Shown here piece after piece: positions 11,483 to 23,430 of a stretch of DNA of 64,000 nucleotides; the stretch's first letter is position 1; every line of letters starts with the position of its first letter. The stretch spans positions 62,001 to 126,000 of the forward strand of contig JADNRV010000125.1 in NCBI GenBank assembly GCA_015499995.1, given 5' to 3'. A program made the position numbers and the translations under genes. The stretch comes from Flammula alnicola. Its lineage: Eukaryota > Basidiomycota > Agaricomycetes > Agaricales > Strophariaceae. The notes under the pieces were generated by a model. It ran no database searches. It worked only from the letters and a program-made list of their open reading frames with translations, and had not been told where the DNA came from.

Positions 11483-12046
11483 ATGGCAGGTACACTAACA
11501 ATCCTCTCAAACTTTTTTTATGATTGTACAATAGGTGCCATCATTGCGATGTTTCGAAGACTCGGCTCCCTGAGCAGTCTGACAAAGGACTACCAGAGCG
11601 AAAAGCTAGAGGCAGGCTCGATGCAAGTACACGATTTCTACGCACTCGCAATGTCCGATAGCGTTCAGTGGAACATCGCTGTGCAAATCTCGGTTGCAGG
11701 CATCATATTTGGGGCGATTCATTGTGCAGGATGCAACTTTTCATTTCCTACACATGCAGAAGCCGTTGTATGGAGGGTGTCTTCGGTCATTATCACTGCC
11801 GTTCCATTTGCAATGATGTTGGAAAACGGCTTTTCTTATATCAAAAACTATAGGTCTTCCGGATCTTTACATGATGTTTACAGCTTCCTATTTGACCTCC
11901 TGGGCGTTTTGATGGGCTACGTAGCTGGCCCGCTGTATGTACTAGCACGTTTGGGTCTTCTCGTGGAAGCCTTCATCGCACTTCGGGAGCTTTCACCAGC
12001 AGCGCGGGCGACAGTCCAATGGACGTCATTTCTACCACATATATGA
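11483..12046 (+). CDS. C-terminal half of Agaricomycete multi-pass membrane protein
   Basis: An intact single-exon frame of 187 residues, starting at ACACCATGG. It has membrane segments at about residues 68-83 (ISVAGIIFGAIHCAG), 100-115 (SSVIITAVPFAMM) and 135-165 (FLFDLLGVLMGYVAGPLYVLARL), and ends ARATVQWTSFLPHI, the typical end of the same protein family whose N-terminal half is at 8.03-8.77 kb. In that family FGAIHC...FPTHAE is the most conserved block and is present here. Full-length members are about twice as long, so this is either a half-gene that may have its own promoter now, or the downstream part of a gene split by an insertion. Function of the family is unknown. Confidence 0.6.
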   Translation: MAGTLTILSNFFYDCTIGAIIAMFRRLGSLSSLTKDYQSEKLEAGSMQVHDFYALAMSDSVQWNIAVQISVAGIIFGAIHCAGCNFSFPTHAEAVVWRVSSVIITAVPFAMMLENGFSYIKNYRSSGSLHDVYSFLFDLLGVLMGYVAGPLYVLARLGLLVEAFIALRELSPAARATVQWTSFLPHI

Positions 12047-12499
12047 ATCTAATTATTAATGAGATACTATACGGATTCGTGCGCGTTAACTTTAGGTGGT
12101 TGCCTCGACAAATGTCATATGTAGTTGTGGCATCGTCATTTAGCAGTCGCGTATCATACCTACATATTGAGGACTAATTTGTTCTGTCGCCTTTAATCGC
12201 TTGTGTCGAAGCTAACTTTGAAGAGACCTTGAACGTCTGTGATAGTTAGCAAGATCCTTCGGATACAATGGTGTTGCCGGCGACTTGAAGTCGAAAATAC
12301 CAGGTTCATGATATGTGCGAGTCCTCCGTCGGCGTGGTTACCATTGTCCTATAACTTCAATATCATCCCCTTGCGAAATTTTGAACTCAGTACCCAAAAC
12401 GTACCACTACCAAGGGATTGAGCACACTTTGAATACTTGGAGGAACCTTTATTTGGGTAATCTACCTAGCACCTCTCTCAGTTAGGGATATTACCCGCG

Positions 12500-12865
12500 T
12501 GGGATCCGGAGCGTCTCAATAATGCCGACTAGGAGAGATTTGCCTCCGAGAGCCGGAAATCACTACTTAAGACGTTACATTGCCCCGACTCTCGTCCTTC
12601 GGTCACTTTTCTCGTTCTGCACAGCCGTTCCATTTGCAATTGCGCTTGAGCTCTTATTTTCAAGCAACTTGAGTGGCGTAGATGTTATTTGCCTGACAAT
12701 TTGTGCCTTAGCCTCTTTGAGGGCCTTGTGGGCTATGTAGCTCTACCGCTGTATGTTCCAGCACGTTTGCCAGCCCTTCTGACGAAAGCATTCATCGGGC
12801 TTCGAGATATTCCACGAGCAGCGCGGAGGGTGGTCCATTGGACATTATTTTTGCCGCATATTTGA
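12500..12865 (+). pseudogene. Decayed second copy of the membrane-protein C-terminus
   Basis: Pieces line up with the end of the 11.48-kb gene in order but in different frames: TAVPFAIALEL near 12623, LRALWAM followed by a stop at about 12738, then LYVPARLPALLTKAFIGLRD...VVHWTLFLPHI ending at about 12864. The last block matches LYVLARLGLLVEAFIALRE...VQWTSFLPHI of the intact copy. Stops and shifts between blocks mark it as a pseudogene from a tandem duplication. Confidence 0.75.
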
Positions 12866-13594
12866 ATCGAAATCCTCATCAACTTTGGTTACATTCCAGA
12901 GCTCTCCAACCGCATCATCGTTAAGAAAACACGCGTGATCCTCACCTTCCGAAGTTCCAAAAAATCTGGAACGTCTCATACATTTTGCTTCAAATATCCT
13001 GTCGAGCTACGGACTTTGGGTACTGAAATGACCTCTGAGGGTCGACGTCCATCGCCTGCGTGTCCAAACAGACGAAAGTTCAAAGGCCTGTGCGGACGCA
13101 AATGGGATAGCCGACGGCGGACACACTAGCCTTTCCGGGGATAAGTGACGTCAAAGGGCGCGATAGAGTCGCCGGACAAGCGTTTGCCCATGTGCACCGT
13201 TGTCTTATTTATGTAGAAGGTTTTTTTGGTGAGCTTTTGAGAGAGAGCTATGTTTTTCTGGTAAGAATCTGAAGAAGAGACGTGTGCTGTCGTGCGAAAG
13301 AGAAAGCGGCACCGGCGTGCCTGAACACGTGATGGCCATCTGGCAAGTTTTTGAAGGACCTGGACAACCAACCAATTTGAGTGTGCGACGGCGAGCAACC
13401 ACCTTCTGTCACACCCAACAAAAAAGCAAAAGCTGTCCTCAGCGCCGCCATAGACTCTCTCTCTCGCTCTCTACCCTAATTCACGAGCTTTCTACGATCT
13501 CGCCTCTATTATCGTCGTATCTTCTTCGAACACTCCAGCGAGAGCTAATAAACCCCCCTGAACACCCCCTTCCCTGTCCATTTCTCCTCTCACC
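12866..13594. other. Intergenic, 5' region of the GPI-protein gene
   Basis: No gene seen. A pyrimidine-rich run at about 13451-13590 (CTCTCTCTCGCTCTC and CCCCCTGAACACCCCC) directly precedes the CACCATG start at 13595, a common layout of strong fungal promoters. Confidence 0.4.
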
Positions 13595-14322
13595 ATGCAC
13601 CCTCTATCAAATCTCTTCGCAACATGTACAACGGCGTGCATAGTCCTCGCATTCCTGGCTGCTCAGGTTTCAGGTAAGCAGAGCACTCCCAGTTCTTGCT
13701 TTTTTCCCCAGTGACACCCAATCTTCTCCACGCAGCATCATATTTCGTCATTAACGAGCCGCAAAGCAAAGAGCAGTGGGTGAACAACGCTGCCCACCTG
13801 GTATCATGGCAGAAGGGCGTGCTAGACGGTATCTACGGGTTCGACGTCGAGATGGCCCGCATGAGTCAGGACGGACTAACGCTGGTAGCGAGGAACGGTG
13901 AGTAACCCCCGCTCTTCCGCCATCTCCCTATCTCTTATCCCTGGCTCTTCTCGTTCCACGGGATAGTGCCAGCAACGCAGGGCAAGCTCAACTTAATGCT
14001 GCAAGACGTCCCGCCAGGCGACGACTACTTTCTCATCTTCATTAACTCGACGCTCGGCGTGCTGCATGCGACCTCGCAGATGTTTTCGGTCCTCGCCGCA
14101 TCGTCCACGCCCACCGCTACACCTGCGAGCCCCGCAGGAGGCGTCCCCACCGTCACCGTCAGCGGCGGCCCGAACCCCACACAGCTGTTCGCCACCACCT
14201 TCCCGGCGATCGCGAACGGCGCCCTGGGTTTCGTCTCACCTCTGCTCGGGCTGCACGTCAATGCTATGCTCCTGACTGCACTAGGACTTCTGTTCGGTGC
14301 GGCGTGGACAGTAGGCTGTTGA
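13595..14322 (+). CDS. Kre9/Knh1-type Ser/Thr-rich GPI-anchored protein
   Basis: Three exons: 13595-13673, 13736-13897 and 13967-14322; introns of 62 and 69 nt (GTAAGC...GCAG; GTGAGT...TAG), both phase 1. The product has 198 residues. Residues 1-25 are a signal peptide (IVLAFLAAQVSA). Residues 27-105 read YFVINEPQS...WVNNAAHLVSWQKG...DGIYGFDVEMARMS and LQDVPPGDDYFLIFINST, the hallmark of the fungal 'Ser-Thr-rich GPI-anchored membrane' family (PF10342). A Thr/Pro/Ala linker follows and the last about 20 residues (LLTALGLLFGAAWTVGC) are a hydrophobic GPI-addition signal. The protein should sit at the cell surface or in the wall, where Kre9/Knh1 relatives are tied to beta-1,6-glucan; here that role is inference. 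The gene looks intact. Confidence 0.85.
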
Positions 14323-17300
14323 TGACGACCGTGATTGCTGGCAGGCATTTTCGGCATCCCTGTAGAACCCCGTACCCCCTTCTTCTCCATGGACTGCATT
14401 GATCATCATACCAACTATCATAACTATCGTACATATTATCATACCACGGACAAATATGCGTCGCCCGCGTCGTGCGGGGCACCTTATAGACTTACTTCGT
14501 ACATACATTCCCTTCTTTCGCCTATAATGGCTCTTGGACATTTTTTTTTTCTTTACCGTCGGTTGCAGACGTACGCATCGTAATTGGGGCTTACAATCAT
14601 GATTACAATTTCTTGGGCATAAGGACGTCCGTCTCCATTCATCCAAACCCTCCAGGTGCCACATCGCAGTCTACATAGTTCTAGTGCATATGATGACGCT
14701 AAGCACAAGTGCCCGCTGTCGCAGGAAGCGAGGTTCCCTCAAAGATAGATACACGCATGCCCGGCATGCCTAGACGCTGTATTAATAGCTGTTGTCAGTA
14801 TTATTAGAACTGACAATCTATCTGTTCTTTGTAAGTATACGCGTTAACCGTTGTCTGACACCCACATCACCACATGTCCTGATAAGATCCCGATTGGCAG
14901 GTATGACGACGATGAAGTATGCCTTTGCATACCCACTCCTCAGCTCTACATAGAGCGCATTGTCGATGTAGGTGTGGGGTGGCGAGGGAACTGACCGGTC
15001 CAGCAGGAAGCATGATATACATCAGCCTTCAGGAAGATACCGCCGGAGAAACTTGCACATGTATGTAAGATCGAAGCATCGACGAACAAAGAGCGGCTGA
15101 ACATTGGCTGAACATTTTCCCATCGCAACAATCAACACTGGGCGACGGCGATGGATCACCGTCGTGAGGCCCCGGTACGCTGACCCACGTGAGTATGTAG
15201 ACGTAGACAAAAATAAAAAGACAAAGAGCGCTTTCGGGCGTGGTCAACAGGTATCCCGATGTTTTGATTACAGCGCTCGCTGTACATTTCTCGACAACAG
15301 ACACTGCGCGGGTCAACCAAAACGTAATCGAAGAATGCCCAGTCCGATGTGTGTTTGGCAAGACCATATAGAATGAAAACTAGAATAGGACGAATTCAGC
15401 AATAAGGAAAGGCCATGGAGCTGATCACGACTTACGAGACGCAGACGAGAAGCCCAAGATAATTTTGGAATGATGGGCACAGGGTACAACCACCTGATCG
15501 ACATTCACGGTCTCGTGTCTAAGGTCATACCCTTCCAGGCAAATTTCCTTAGAAGAGAGGAAGAACGATGCGTTAAGACACCATTCAGATATCGCCAGCA
15601 GGTCAATGCATGGAGAATTATAGTTTGAAGGGCAATACTTAGGATGGGTCTTGGAAGGTGATGATCTTGGAAGGCGCCATACAAACCGAAGAATAACGGT
15701 GGTGACGGCAAAAGTGAGCATGCCGACGAAGAGGTTGTTCACAGCATGGAATGCACTCCAAACAACAAGTAGCATTGAGGCAGAGGTACGACATGAGGTA
15801 CACGAATAGTAAAATTTTACTGCGCAAACAAAACGAAACACGTTAGAAGGACTTATAGCGGCAAAAACCACTCAGACATACCATAAATATCCCTGTATCA
15901 TCTTCCCACCAAGAAATCACGAACAAAAAAAATGCGAGAAAAATAAGGAGGATGAAGAGGAAAAGCCGCCATCAGATACGTATCGAGCCCGTCCCTTTGT
16001 GTATAACAAGGTATGCGGTGCCGAACGGGCGATGTCAACGTCGCCTGCAGCAACCCCAGCCTCCGAAGAGGAGGGCAACCGCGGCTGGCTCAACGCGCTG
16101 CACCAAAAGTTATCGTCATGGGCGGTATTGATTGTGGAAGAATCAGAGAAAAAAGGAGGGGCGTGGGAGTGTCCTCCTTTTAAGCGAACAGAAAATGATG
16201 GTGCTCTCACGGTCAGCAGATGAGTGCACGGACCATTGCCGCTCCCTTCAAGCAGTAACTGTACTGAGTAAGCTACTGAGTACCTTCTACAACCACGTCT
16301 ATGTGTTATTCCCGAAGTTATCTTTTCGAAGTTACTCATTTATCGTGATTGGGGTCTTGGAGGTCGATTCGCCCTCCTACGCGAGCTGGCGCCGTGGTTT
16401 TTGACGGGTAAGCGCGATTTCTTCTCTTTTTCCTTCCGCGCCTTCCAAACCCACCGACTTACATATGCATGTCTACTTTCAGCTTCAACCACCGCGGCGG
16501 AACGTCAAAGATTAGTGGTTCTTAGAGGCTATATAACGACGTATTAAAGGTACATGAGGAGGATCGGGTGGTACTGAGATGATCCTAATCCTTACGCTCC
16601 GTGGTTATTGAAATTGATCTCCCTTCATTGCGAGGGCTTCCGGGGATATCAGACTGATTACAGAGTTACAAGCGGAACTTGAAGCGCTTCTTGCGCTTCA
16701 TTTCTTGCCGGAGAGGCATTCCTTATGGCTGAATTTTCGAAAAGGTGATATCTAGTGAATGTCTTGTTTGGCGGTCCGTAAAAAGTATAAGAACTAGATT
16801 TATATACTTCTACTCATTCTAAGTTTTCTCCTCCACGGTATGTACGCCGGGCCGGAATAGTAGAATACTGATATCGATGGTTTAGATTACGGTTCACCGA
16901 AAGAAGGAACGGCGGTATGACGAAAGGAATTGGAAATGCAACAAGGATATTCGAGCACTGGAAGATCAGAACAATTTTCTTTTGGGTGCGAAACAGGCGG
17001 CCAAGGTTGCACCCCTCTCCAAAAAAGAGTACTATCAACGCCCACAGCACTGTCTGTCAAAGCACCGACTCTGATAGCGCCCAGAATGTACCTCATGCCG
17101 TTCATCCTCAGACGTGCGCATATGCAACCCAAACAGGTCTGTTGGATATGGAGCCAGGAGACTAAATGATCCAGCACTAGAAGGTTAAACACAACAGAAC
17201 AGCCCCAATGGCAATCTCCAAACTGATCTTATTGTTCTACTTCCTTGAACGATGACTATTGTTGAATGTTCATTGTTGAGTGCCCATCATATCTACACTC

Positions 17301-17392
17301 ACAAAAGAACAGCCCCGACGGCAATCCTCAAGCTGATCTGATTGTGTCCTACTTGAACGACATCTATCTTGGCTAAAGCCATTCTGTCCAGC
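14323..17392. other. About 3 kb without a confident gene; hydrophobic minus-strand frames
   Basis: Several minus-strand frames encode hydrophobic runs that could be exons of a membrane protein (15425-15871, with WSAFHAVNNLFVGMLTFAVT; 15029-15367, with LCLFIFVYVYILTW). A possible exon reading SWWEDDTGIFM ends at a GTATGT donor near 15883. Further minus frames at 16814-17192 (IVLIFQCSNILVAFPIPFVI) are also hydrophobic but are split across frames. No full splice chain could be built, so these may be remnants of multi-pass membrane genes. No repeats recognised. Confidence 0.35.
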
Positions 17393-18662
17393 ATGTCCAA
17401 TCCTACCATACCCACAGACGTCCTGTCCCAAATTTTCGAGGGTATTGTCGATGCCGACTCCTCTACTCTCTATACAGTGCGATCTGTTAACCGGGAGTGG
17501 CTTGAAACCGCGGCTATAACTCCAAAACTCTGGTCGACCGTCAATCTTTCCCGTAAAATCCACTTTACTGACGCCGAGTATGTTCGCCTTCACCTCGAGA
17601 ACGCAGGCGAGCTTCCGCTCTCAGTCGTGATTACCCTTCATGAAGATATTCCATACGATAACAATATTCCTGCCATAGGCTTGCTTAGGGAGCGAGTTCA
17701 CAAAATCAAGTCGCTCACCCTGGACATGCCTTCTCGGGAGGCGTGGCAAAAGTTCGTCACCGGCATCGGGGAGGGTCAGCCTGCTCCCATCCTCGAACGA
17801 TTCGTCCTAAGAGCCAAAGAGCAAGAGGATGATCCGAATTTTCATCTTTCGTACATAACGTTGGCGACTGCATTCAACCCTTCTCCGAACCTTACCCATC
17901 TCCAGCTTCCAGCGTGGCCCCTTCCAGCGCAGCCTCCTCCTCATCTCTCCACTGTAATATCACTCTCCCTCCTTACAAACTTCTATGAAGTCGATATCGC
18001 AGCCGTCATTACACTTATCCTCGCAGCACCCCGTCTTCAGGATTTCAATTTTAGGGTTGACGGAGAATATGGCCAAAGCGCTGATCCCCACTACACCAAC
18101 ATCATATCTGTACCTAACCTTCGCAAAGCCGATGTCACCTACCCTGGATACGGGGTCAATCTCTTGGGCAATTTCCGTTCGCCAGGACTCATAGATGCCC
18201 GTTTGGACGGGTATCGCGCGATGATGCCAGAGTCAGATTACGAGCTCGATGACTGGGGGTACGTTGCCACAGATCTAGCCGTCTACCAGGATTCTGAACG
18301 TTCTGGCGCTTCACTCCCCCAATATACGGCGTTTCGAACTTAGTCACGTTTTTCTGGAGCATCCGCACGAAGACTACCTTCGTATTCTCAGCGGTCAAAT
18401 CTTTCCAGTCCTGGAAGAGTTGATCCTTGAACGAACCAACCTCTCCGATGCTGCCCTGATCGAAAGTGCGGGATTGCGCCCCAGCCTGAAGAAACTCGAA
18501 TTGCGCAGGTGCAAGTACATTTCTGGGCATGGATTGCAAACCTTTGTTCAAGGAGGTGTTAGCAGTGATTTTTTACTGATCGTGAAGGCCTGTCGGGCTA
18601 TTCAGAAGGAAGATGTCGAATGGCTTTCTTCAATCGTTCCCGTAGAATACACGGACACCTAG
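17393..18662 (+). pseudogene. F-box protein with a one-base frameshift
   Basis: ATG at 17393. The N-terminus (NPTIPTDVLSQIFEGIVDADSSTLYTVRSVNREWLETAAITPKLW, given here only as its ends NPTIPTDVL and ITPKLW) is an F-box of the type found in hundreds of Agaricomycete genes, followed by LRR-like text (LQLPAWPLP, LILAAPRLQDF, PNLRKADV). At about 18287-18296 the family-like reading passes from frame 2 to frame 3: the original frame stops at 18341, while the other continues ILNVLALHSPNIRRFELSHV through LEELILERTNLSDAALIE to a stop at 18662. No intron of normal length fits the junction. So the gene either carries a real one-base insertion or the assembly has an error. F-box proteins recruit substrates to SCF ubiquitin ligases; substrate unknown. 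Confidence 0.75.
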
Positions 18663-19400
18663 CTATTTGTTTTTTCGTCTTTATCTAAACAGAGACATAA
18701 AAAAATATTGGTTATTGGCAGAGTATTGATAAACGACTGCAAACTTGAATGAATGGCATTACGAATTTTGATTTGAACGATTTCCTGTTTGAAACTGACA
18801 GTGTGGTTAGCATGCGAGAATATAGGTTTCATGATCTCGCTAAATCAGACCGAAAGGAATCCTATCGAAATACCGAATTTTTCTAACAGCCTCTGTATCT
18901 CAGCTCTGGGTATACAAGCACCTCTTTTGCGCGTGGACCCACCTCGGAGTCTTCCGGACAGACAACGAGGGCAATAACAGCCGAGCAGGCATTTTCTTCC
19001 TTCCTTCTCAATTTGGACAGAAGCTGCGAGCCGCACATCACGCTGAGCAGGGGAACCAGGCTGTACATTTGGCTCAGGCAACTATGAACTCAAGGGTGGA
19101 GAATACAAAGAGCCGGGAGAATGGAAACGTCCAAACATGCCCGGGCGGGGTATGAGTGATTCTCCTTCTCAAGATTTGTTATACTCACCAATAATACACA
19201 TCGGGTCTTCACTGCCGTCATTGTGGGTCCTTCAAAGTCCTGATCAATTCTAAAGCCTGGAAATCAGCACGAGCTGTCACCGCTCTGTCGGACTCGTCTC
19301 GTCCTTCGCACACAGTCTTTATCTGACTTTCTGATCACGACCATATTCCGCGAGACGTTGAAATATGGAGATAGACTAAGCTTGCTCCCCAACTTCTATA
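18663..19400. other. Intergenic
   Basis: No gene supported. A minus-strand frame at 18845-19081 of 78 codons exists without homology clues. The 100 bp before 19401 are pyrimidine-rich, as in fungal promoters. Confidence 0.4.
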
Positions 19401-20635
19401 ATGTCCATCTTCCCTGAAGAACAACTCGACTCACCAGTAGGCTATTTCCCCGCTCAGCTCGACCAAACCCTCAAGGATGGCCAATGGACGATAGCCCGCA
19501 AGCTTGCATGGGGCCCGCGATCATCCACCTGGCTCGCGCTCAATAATAGAGCAAGTGACTCATACAATGCGATCAAGGTCTTTACTATTGCGGCAACGGA
19601 GGACTCGACAGGCAACAACGAGCGCAACCTCCTCCTCGGTCCTCTGAAGGACATAACAATAGGCATTCCCGAAATGCTGACCTACTTTTACGAACACGAT
19701 ACCCAAGGGAAGAGGCATCTTTGTCTCGTCTTTCGCTTATATGGATCTTCAGTTGAGGATCTACGCCTTACCAACACTTACGACGGGCAGTATTTGCCTC
19801 TCTATACTGTCCAAAAGATTGTAGGCGACATATCGGAATGACTATCCTACCTTGCTGTGTACAAGATCGTTCACGGTGGTGCGCAGAATCAATTATTATA
19901 TTTCACTCTAGCACTGAGTGTATTCCTTTGTAGCTGTTACCGCAGATAATTTCCTCTTCTCGGCTGCCCAGACCAGTGATTCTATTCGGAAGATACTAAA
20001 GCAGTCCAAGAGCAAGAGAGCGGAGAACATCGTGGGCAACGATGGCGTCACATACCCTTCTGTCATATCTCAGCCCCTCCCCCACGGCTTCACATGGGAT
20101 TGTACAGAAGAAGATATTGAGTATGCAATCATCTACTTGAGCAATTTCGCACATGGTATGGATCCCGCTCATCTTTGTATTTACAAACTTAACGATATGT
20201 ATTGTAGCACGTCCGATAGGAGGTGCTATGGCCTCAGACGCTCGCAAGGACTTCCTTGCCCCGGAAGTACTCCAAAGGGGAAGTGGAAGGATGGACGGCA
20301 AATCCGACGTATGGATGTTGGGATGCACCGTCAGTGCCTCTTTTCGCTTTTCACTTCCGCTACAGGCTTATTATCATCATCGACAGACATATTTTTTATT
20401 GACAGGGAGCCCACTTTTCTCTGATTCATACATCTCCTCGCCGGTCGCAACGGCAAGAGAGACTCTTCAAGTTGGGAAGCTCGAAAGTCTACTCACTGAA
20501 TGCGGAAAGATACCAGAGCAAGATGTCTCTACCAACGCTTCGTTCCTGAGATCGTGTCTTGCGATCAAGCCCAAAGACAGGGCGAGTGCCCAGGAGATCC
20601 TTAACGGCAGCTGGGTCAAGGACCCCTGGCCATGA
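19401..20635 (+). pseudogene. SRPK-like kinase relative with nonsense codon and degenerate active site
   Basis: Four exons fit in phase: 19401-19878, 19934-20155, 20208-20329 and 20387-20635 (introns 55, 52 and 57 nt), giving 356 codons. Kinase landmarks: IARKLAWGPRSSTWLA (loop lacking most glycines), AIKVF (lysine present), IVHG|AVTADN in place of the catalytic loop (the aspartate position is alanine), no clear DFG, then FLAPEVLQRG (APE) and DVWMLGCT. An in-frame TGA at 19839-19841 falls where relatives have a glycine (EGLSYL), between VGDISE and LSYLAVYK. The gene would thus make a 146-residue N-lobe only. The active-site changes suggest a pseudokinase even before the nonsense codon. The intact kinase at 24.6 kb is from the same broad family. 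Confidence 0.75.
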
Positions 20636-21749
20636 GGCTCGTGCGGTTGAAATCAGATCCCATTCATAGCTTAGTACAAAATCACTTAGCGCTGTTCCTC
20701 TGTAAAATGAAATACTGCAATTATTTTATACCTTTTTCTAAACAAGTTCGACTCGGAAGAGGACACTGGCAGGCTGAATGGAGTCGCAGTCACGGGATGA
20801 TACCTTATTCCCGGGAGGGGCGTACAAGAGAGCTAGAGTCGGGGGGCTCGAGAGCGATTCGCTCACGCAATGAATTAGATTTCCTGGTTCGAGTTTGGAC
20901 CCACGGGATACTGATGTAAATGTGCAGAGCCGTTAAGACCCAAGATAGCAAAATCTGAGGCGCACGCCGAATCGAGCACAATATTGGGCGACTCGGAAAA
21001 ACGGAAAAAGCGGGAAGATAGTAAATATTTTAAGACGCAGGCACTCGGAAAAAATTCCTGGCGAGAAATCAATGAATTAGGTGTAATTAAACCTCCTCGA
21101 AGTCAAATCCGCAATACATTTTGTTTGTAGATAACAGACGACCGAGTCAAGATTACTGCACTTTGTCAACAATCCACGTCATTTGGTCCTCGCTACTGCC
21201 GATAAAACTTCTCATTCAAGAAAGGAGAGTCCATGTCGCACGCAAAAAAAAAAACACGAACCTAGCGAAGTCTCTAGGAACATGGGCGTTAGTGGGTCTG
21301 CTCTTCCAATGTAATAGAACAACGAACGTTGTGAGTGCGTGGGTATCGCAAAGGTGCTGGCTAATAATACGGGTGAAATGTATCAGAAGGCACCTTTAAG
21401 CCTGTCATCGCCGCCCGCAGATGAAGAGCACGGTAGGCATGGTAAAGTTGGAATTCTGCATCAAGAAAGTAAAACATGTATGAAGTAGAACAGATCGCAA
21501 AAAAGGCATCGTAAATAATTACAAATAACACGCGAATAGTGACAGGACGAAAGGTATCAGAACATAGAGAATGCCCCAAAGACGATTTAAAGGATACATA
21601 CATATGAGGGTCGCTTAACGTTTAAAAGACGCTTGTGACCGAGTGAAGACTTCCACCGCATCCACAATTGAAGGACATGACCAGACATTTAAGCCGCCAG
21701 TTCCAACGACATGGCCTCGTGGGTCGGTTTCTCTCTCCCGAGCGATATA
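20636..21749. other. Intergenic
   Basis: No gene supported. The minus frame 21361-21603 (containing FVIIYDAFFAICSTSYMFYF) is hydrophobic and lies just downstream of the PX gene, but has no splice partners. Nothing else recognised. Confidence 0.35.
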
Positions 21750-23198
21750 TCAGCTCAACACCCATTCCCTAACGACTTCCCGTCCCCCAATTTCTGGATG
21801 GAGGAGCACGCTGGCCAGCCAGAACTGGAGTAACTTTCGCCGGCCGTCGAGGAAAGCGGGGCGGAAGCGAGCGAGAGGCGCTTTTGGAGGCAGGGAAGGG
21901 AGGAATGGAAGAAGAGTTCGCTATATGAAAATAACAACAGATTAGTATGCGATGATATCATGGAATGTGAGAAAAAAGGGTAAGATTGGGCAAGAGAGAG
22001 AGATAGTCCGATACAGAAAAATGTCGTAGGAAAAGGAGGTAATTAGGGCGAAGGCAAGGAAGAGGAGAGTACCGAAGTGACTGGGATGGTGGGACAAAAA
22101 AGGAAGGAACGCACGGGCAAAGTCCTCCTCAACTTTTCATGAAGTTCTTCAAAAGCAGTATACCGCTTCAGGATGTGCATCGTGGTACCCTCCCGCGTCA
22201 CAATTGCACAGTCGTACGCCACATATGCCCCGACCCCTTTGCCTGGTTTCCCAGCCCCATCACCGACCGTAGTCCATCCAGAAATACGCACGTCTTGAGC
22301 GAAGAGTTGGGAAACGTGAGATGATGATGAGGTTCCTGTGTTGTCGGCCAGGAATATATCGGCGGAGAAGATAGATTGGGGAGGCAGGGAACGTGGAGGT
22401 GGAGGAGCAGATCTTGGCGTTGAGGTATTCAGTCTCGATTTGGAGAGTTTAGATGGATGGCTTTGGCCTGTAGACCGTGAGCCGTGGTATACAGGCGTAT
22501 TGGTTCGAGAGAACTACAGGAGAGTGACGTTAGATACGTTGAATAGAGGAGAACGAAGGCCAACCATGTACCTCATCAGTTTCATCCTCATAAGTCCTGC
22601 AAAGGTCATCGTAGAGTCTCGATTCCTCCTCGACGTTGATACCATCCGCGTTCGTCGTTGTGGGTATGAGTTCGAGTTTAGCCGTGCTGTGTGCGAAGGG
22701 GTGTACCGGGTCAGCTTGTGGCTGAAGTTCAGGCTCCGATGGCCGCTGGGGCTTCCTGGATGGTTGAGGGGTAGTATTGGGTTGAGGGGAGGAAGCAGAA
22801 GCGGAACCGCTGGCTGAGGCGGTGGAGACATAGACAGTGGTGCTTGGTGCTCGAGGGCGCAGTTTCAGAGTGTTTCTCTTTGACCCATCCGCCACTACAA
22901 GTGGTCCATCTGGTTTATCGGTGTCGCTTTTCATGTACTCAACGCTCTCCGTTACTTTGGTGTCCAATGGCGCAGAACAAGGCGTAAATAAGCGAAACAG
23001 GCCCTGAACGTGGGTTTATAGATCTTTTCGTCAGATGAAATGAATAAAGTGGGGAAACATATGGTCAGTGAGATGTGGACATAAATGATAACATCCGCAT
23101 GATAGTCCAAGTCGAACTAGACATACGGAAAAAAGGTTTGGAGACAATGCTGACCAATCAGTTCTGACACACCGGCCCGGCAATCCGCCGCTTGACAT
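21750..23198 (-). CDS. YPT35: PX-domain protein, YPT35-like
   Basis: Four minus-strand exons, all in phase 0: 23127-23198, 22572-23003, 22115-22513 and 21750-21920 (introns 123, 58 and 194 nt). The product has 357 residues. The first half is Ser/Pro/Thr-rich and probably disordered. From about residue 212 it reads VRISGWTTVGDG, GAYVAYDCAIVT, HILKRYTAFEELHEKLRRTLP, then LPPKAPLARFRPAFLDGRRKLLQFWLA, HPEIGGREVVREWVL. This is a PX domain: RRY-type motif (KRYTAFEEL), proline loop (LPPKAP) and C-terminal helix. PX domains bind phosphatidylinositol 3-phosphate; YPT35 is an endosome/vacuole adaptor, and the domain's position at the very C-terminus fits it. The start ATG at 23198 is the first in the frame after a stop. 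It looks functional. Confidence 0.8.
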
Positions 23199-23430
23199 CG
23201 GTCTGCTTGACGAAATTTCCGAATCCGAGATTCTTTGCAACTAACTGTCAAACTCTCCTTTGGTTGATCATTTCGATATTAGAATTTCCCCAAGGGTTCC
23301 CGACGTAAGTATTCGAACCAGTTTCGTTGGGAAACTTGTGTTAACATCGTTAGAAATCATACAGGAAGGGTATTTAAAGCTATAAATTGTGTGATATAAT
23401 CTCCCGAAGAGCTTAGCGCCGCGAAAATGT

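Noticed and set aside
16814..17192. 7-transmembrane receptor gene on the minus strand
   Set aside because: Hydrophobic pieces occur in two frames without usable splice sites; too weak to call.
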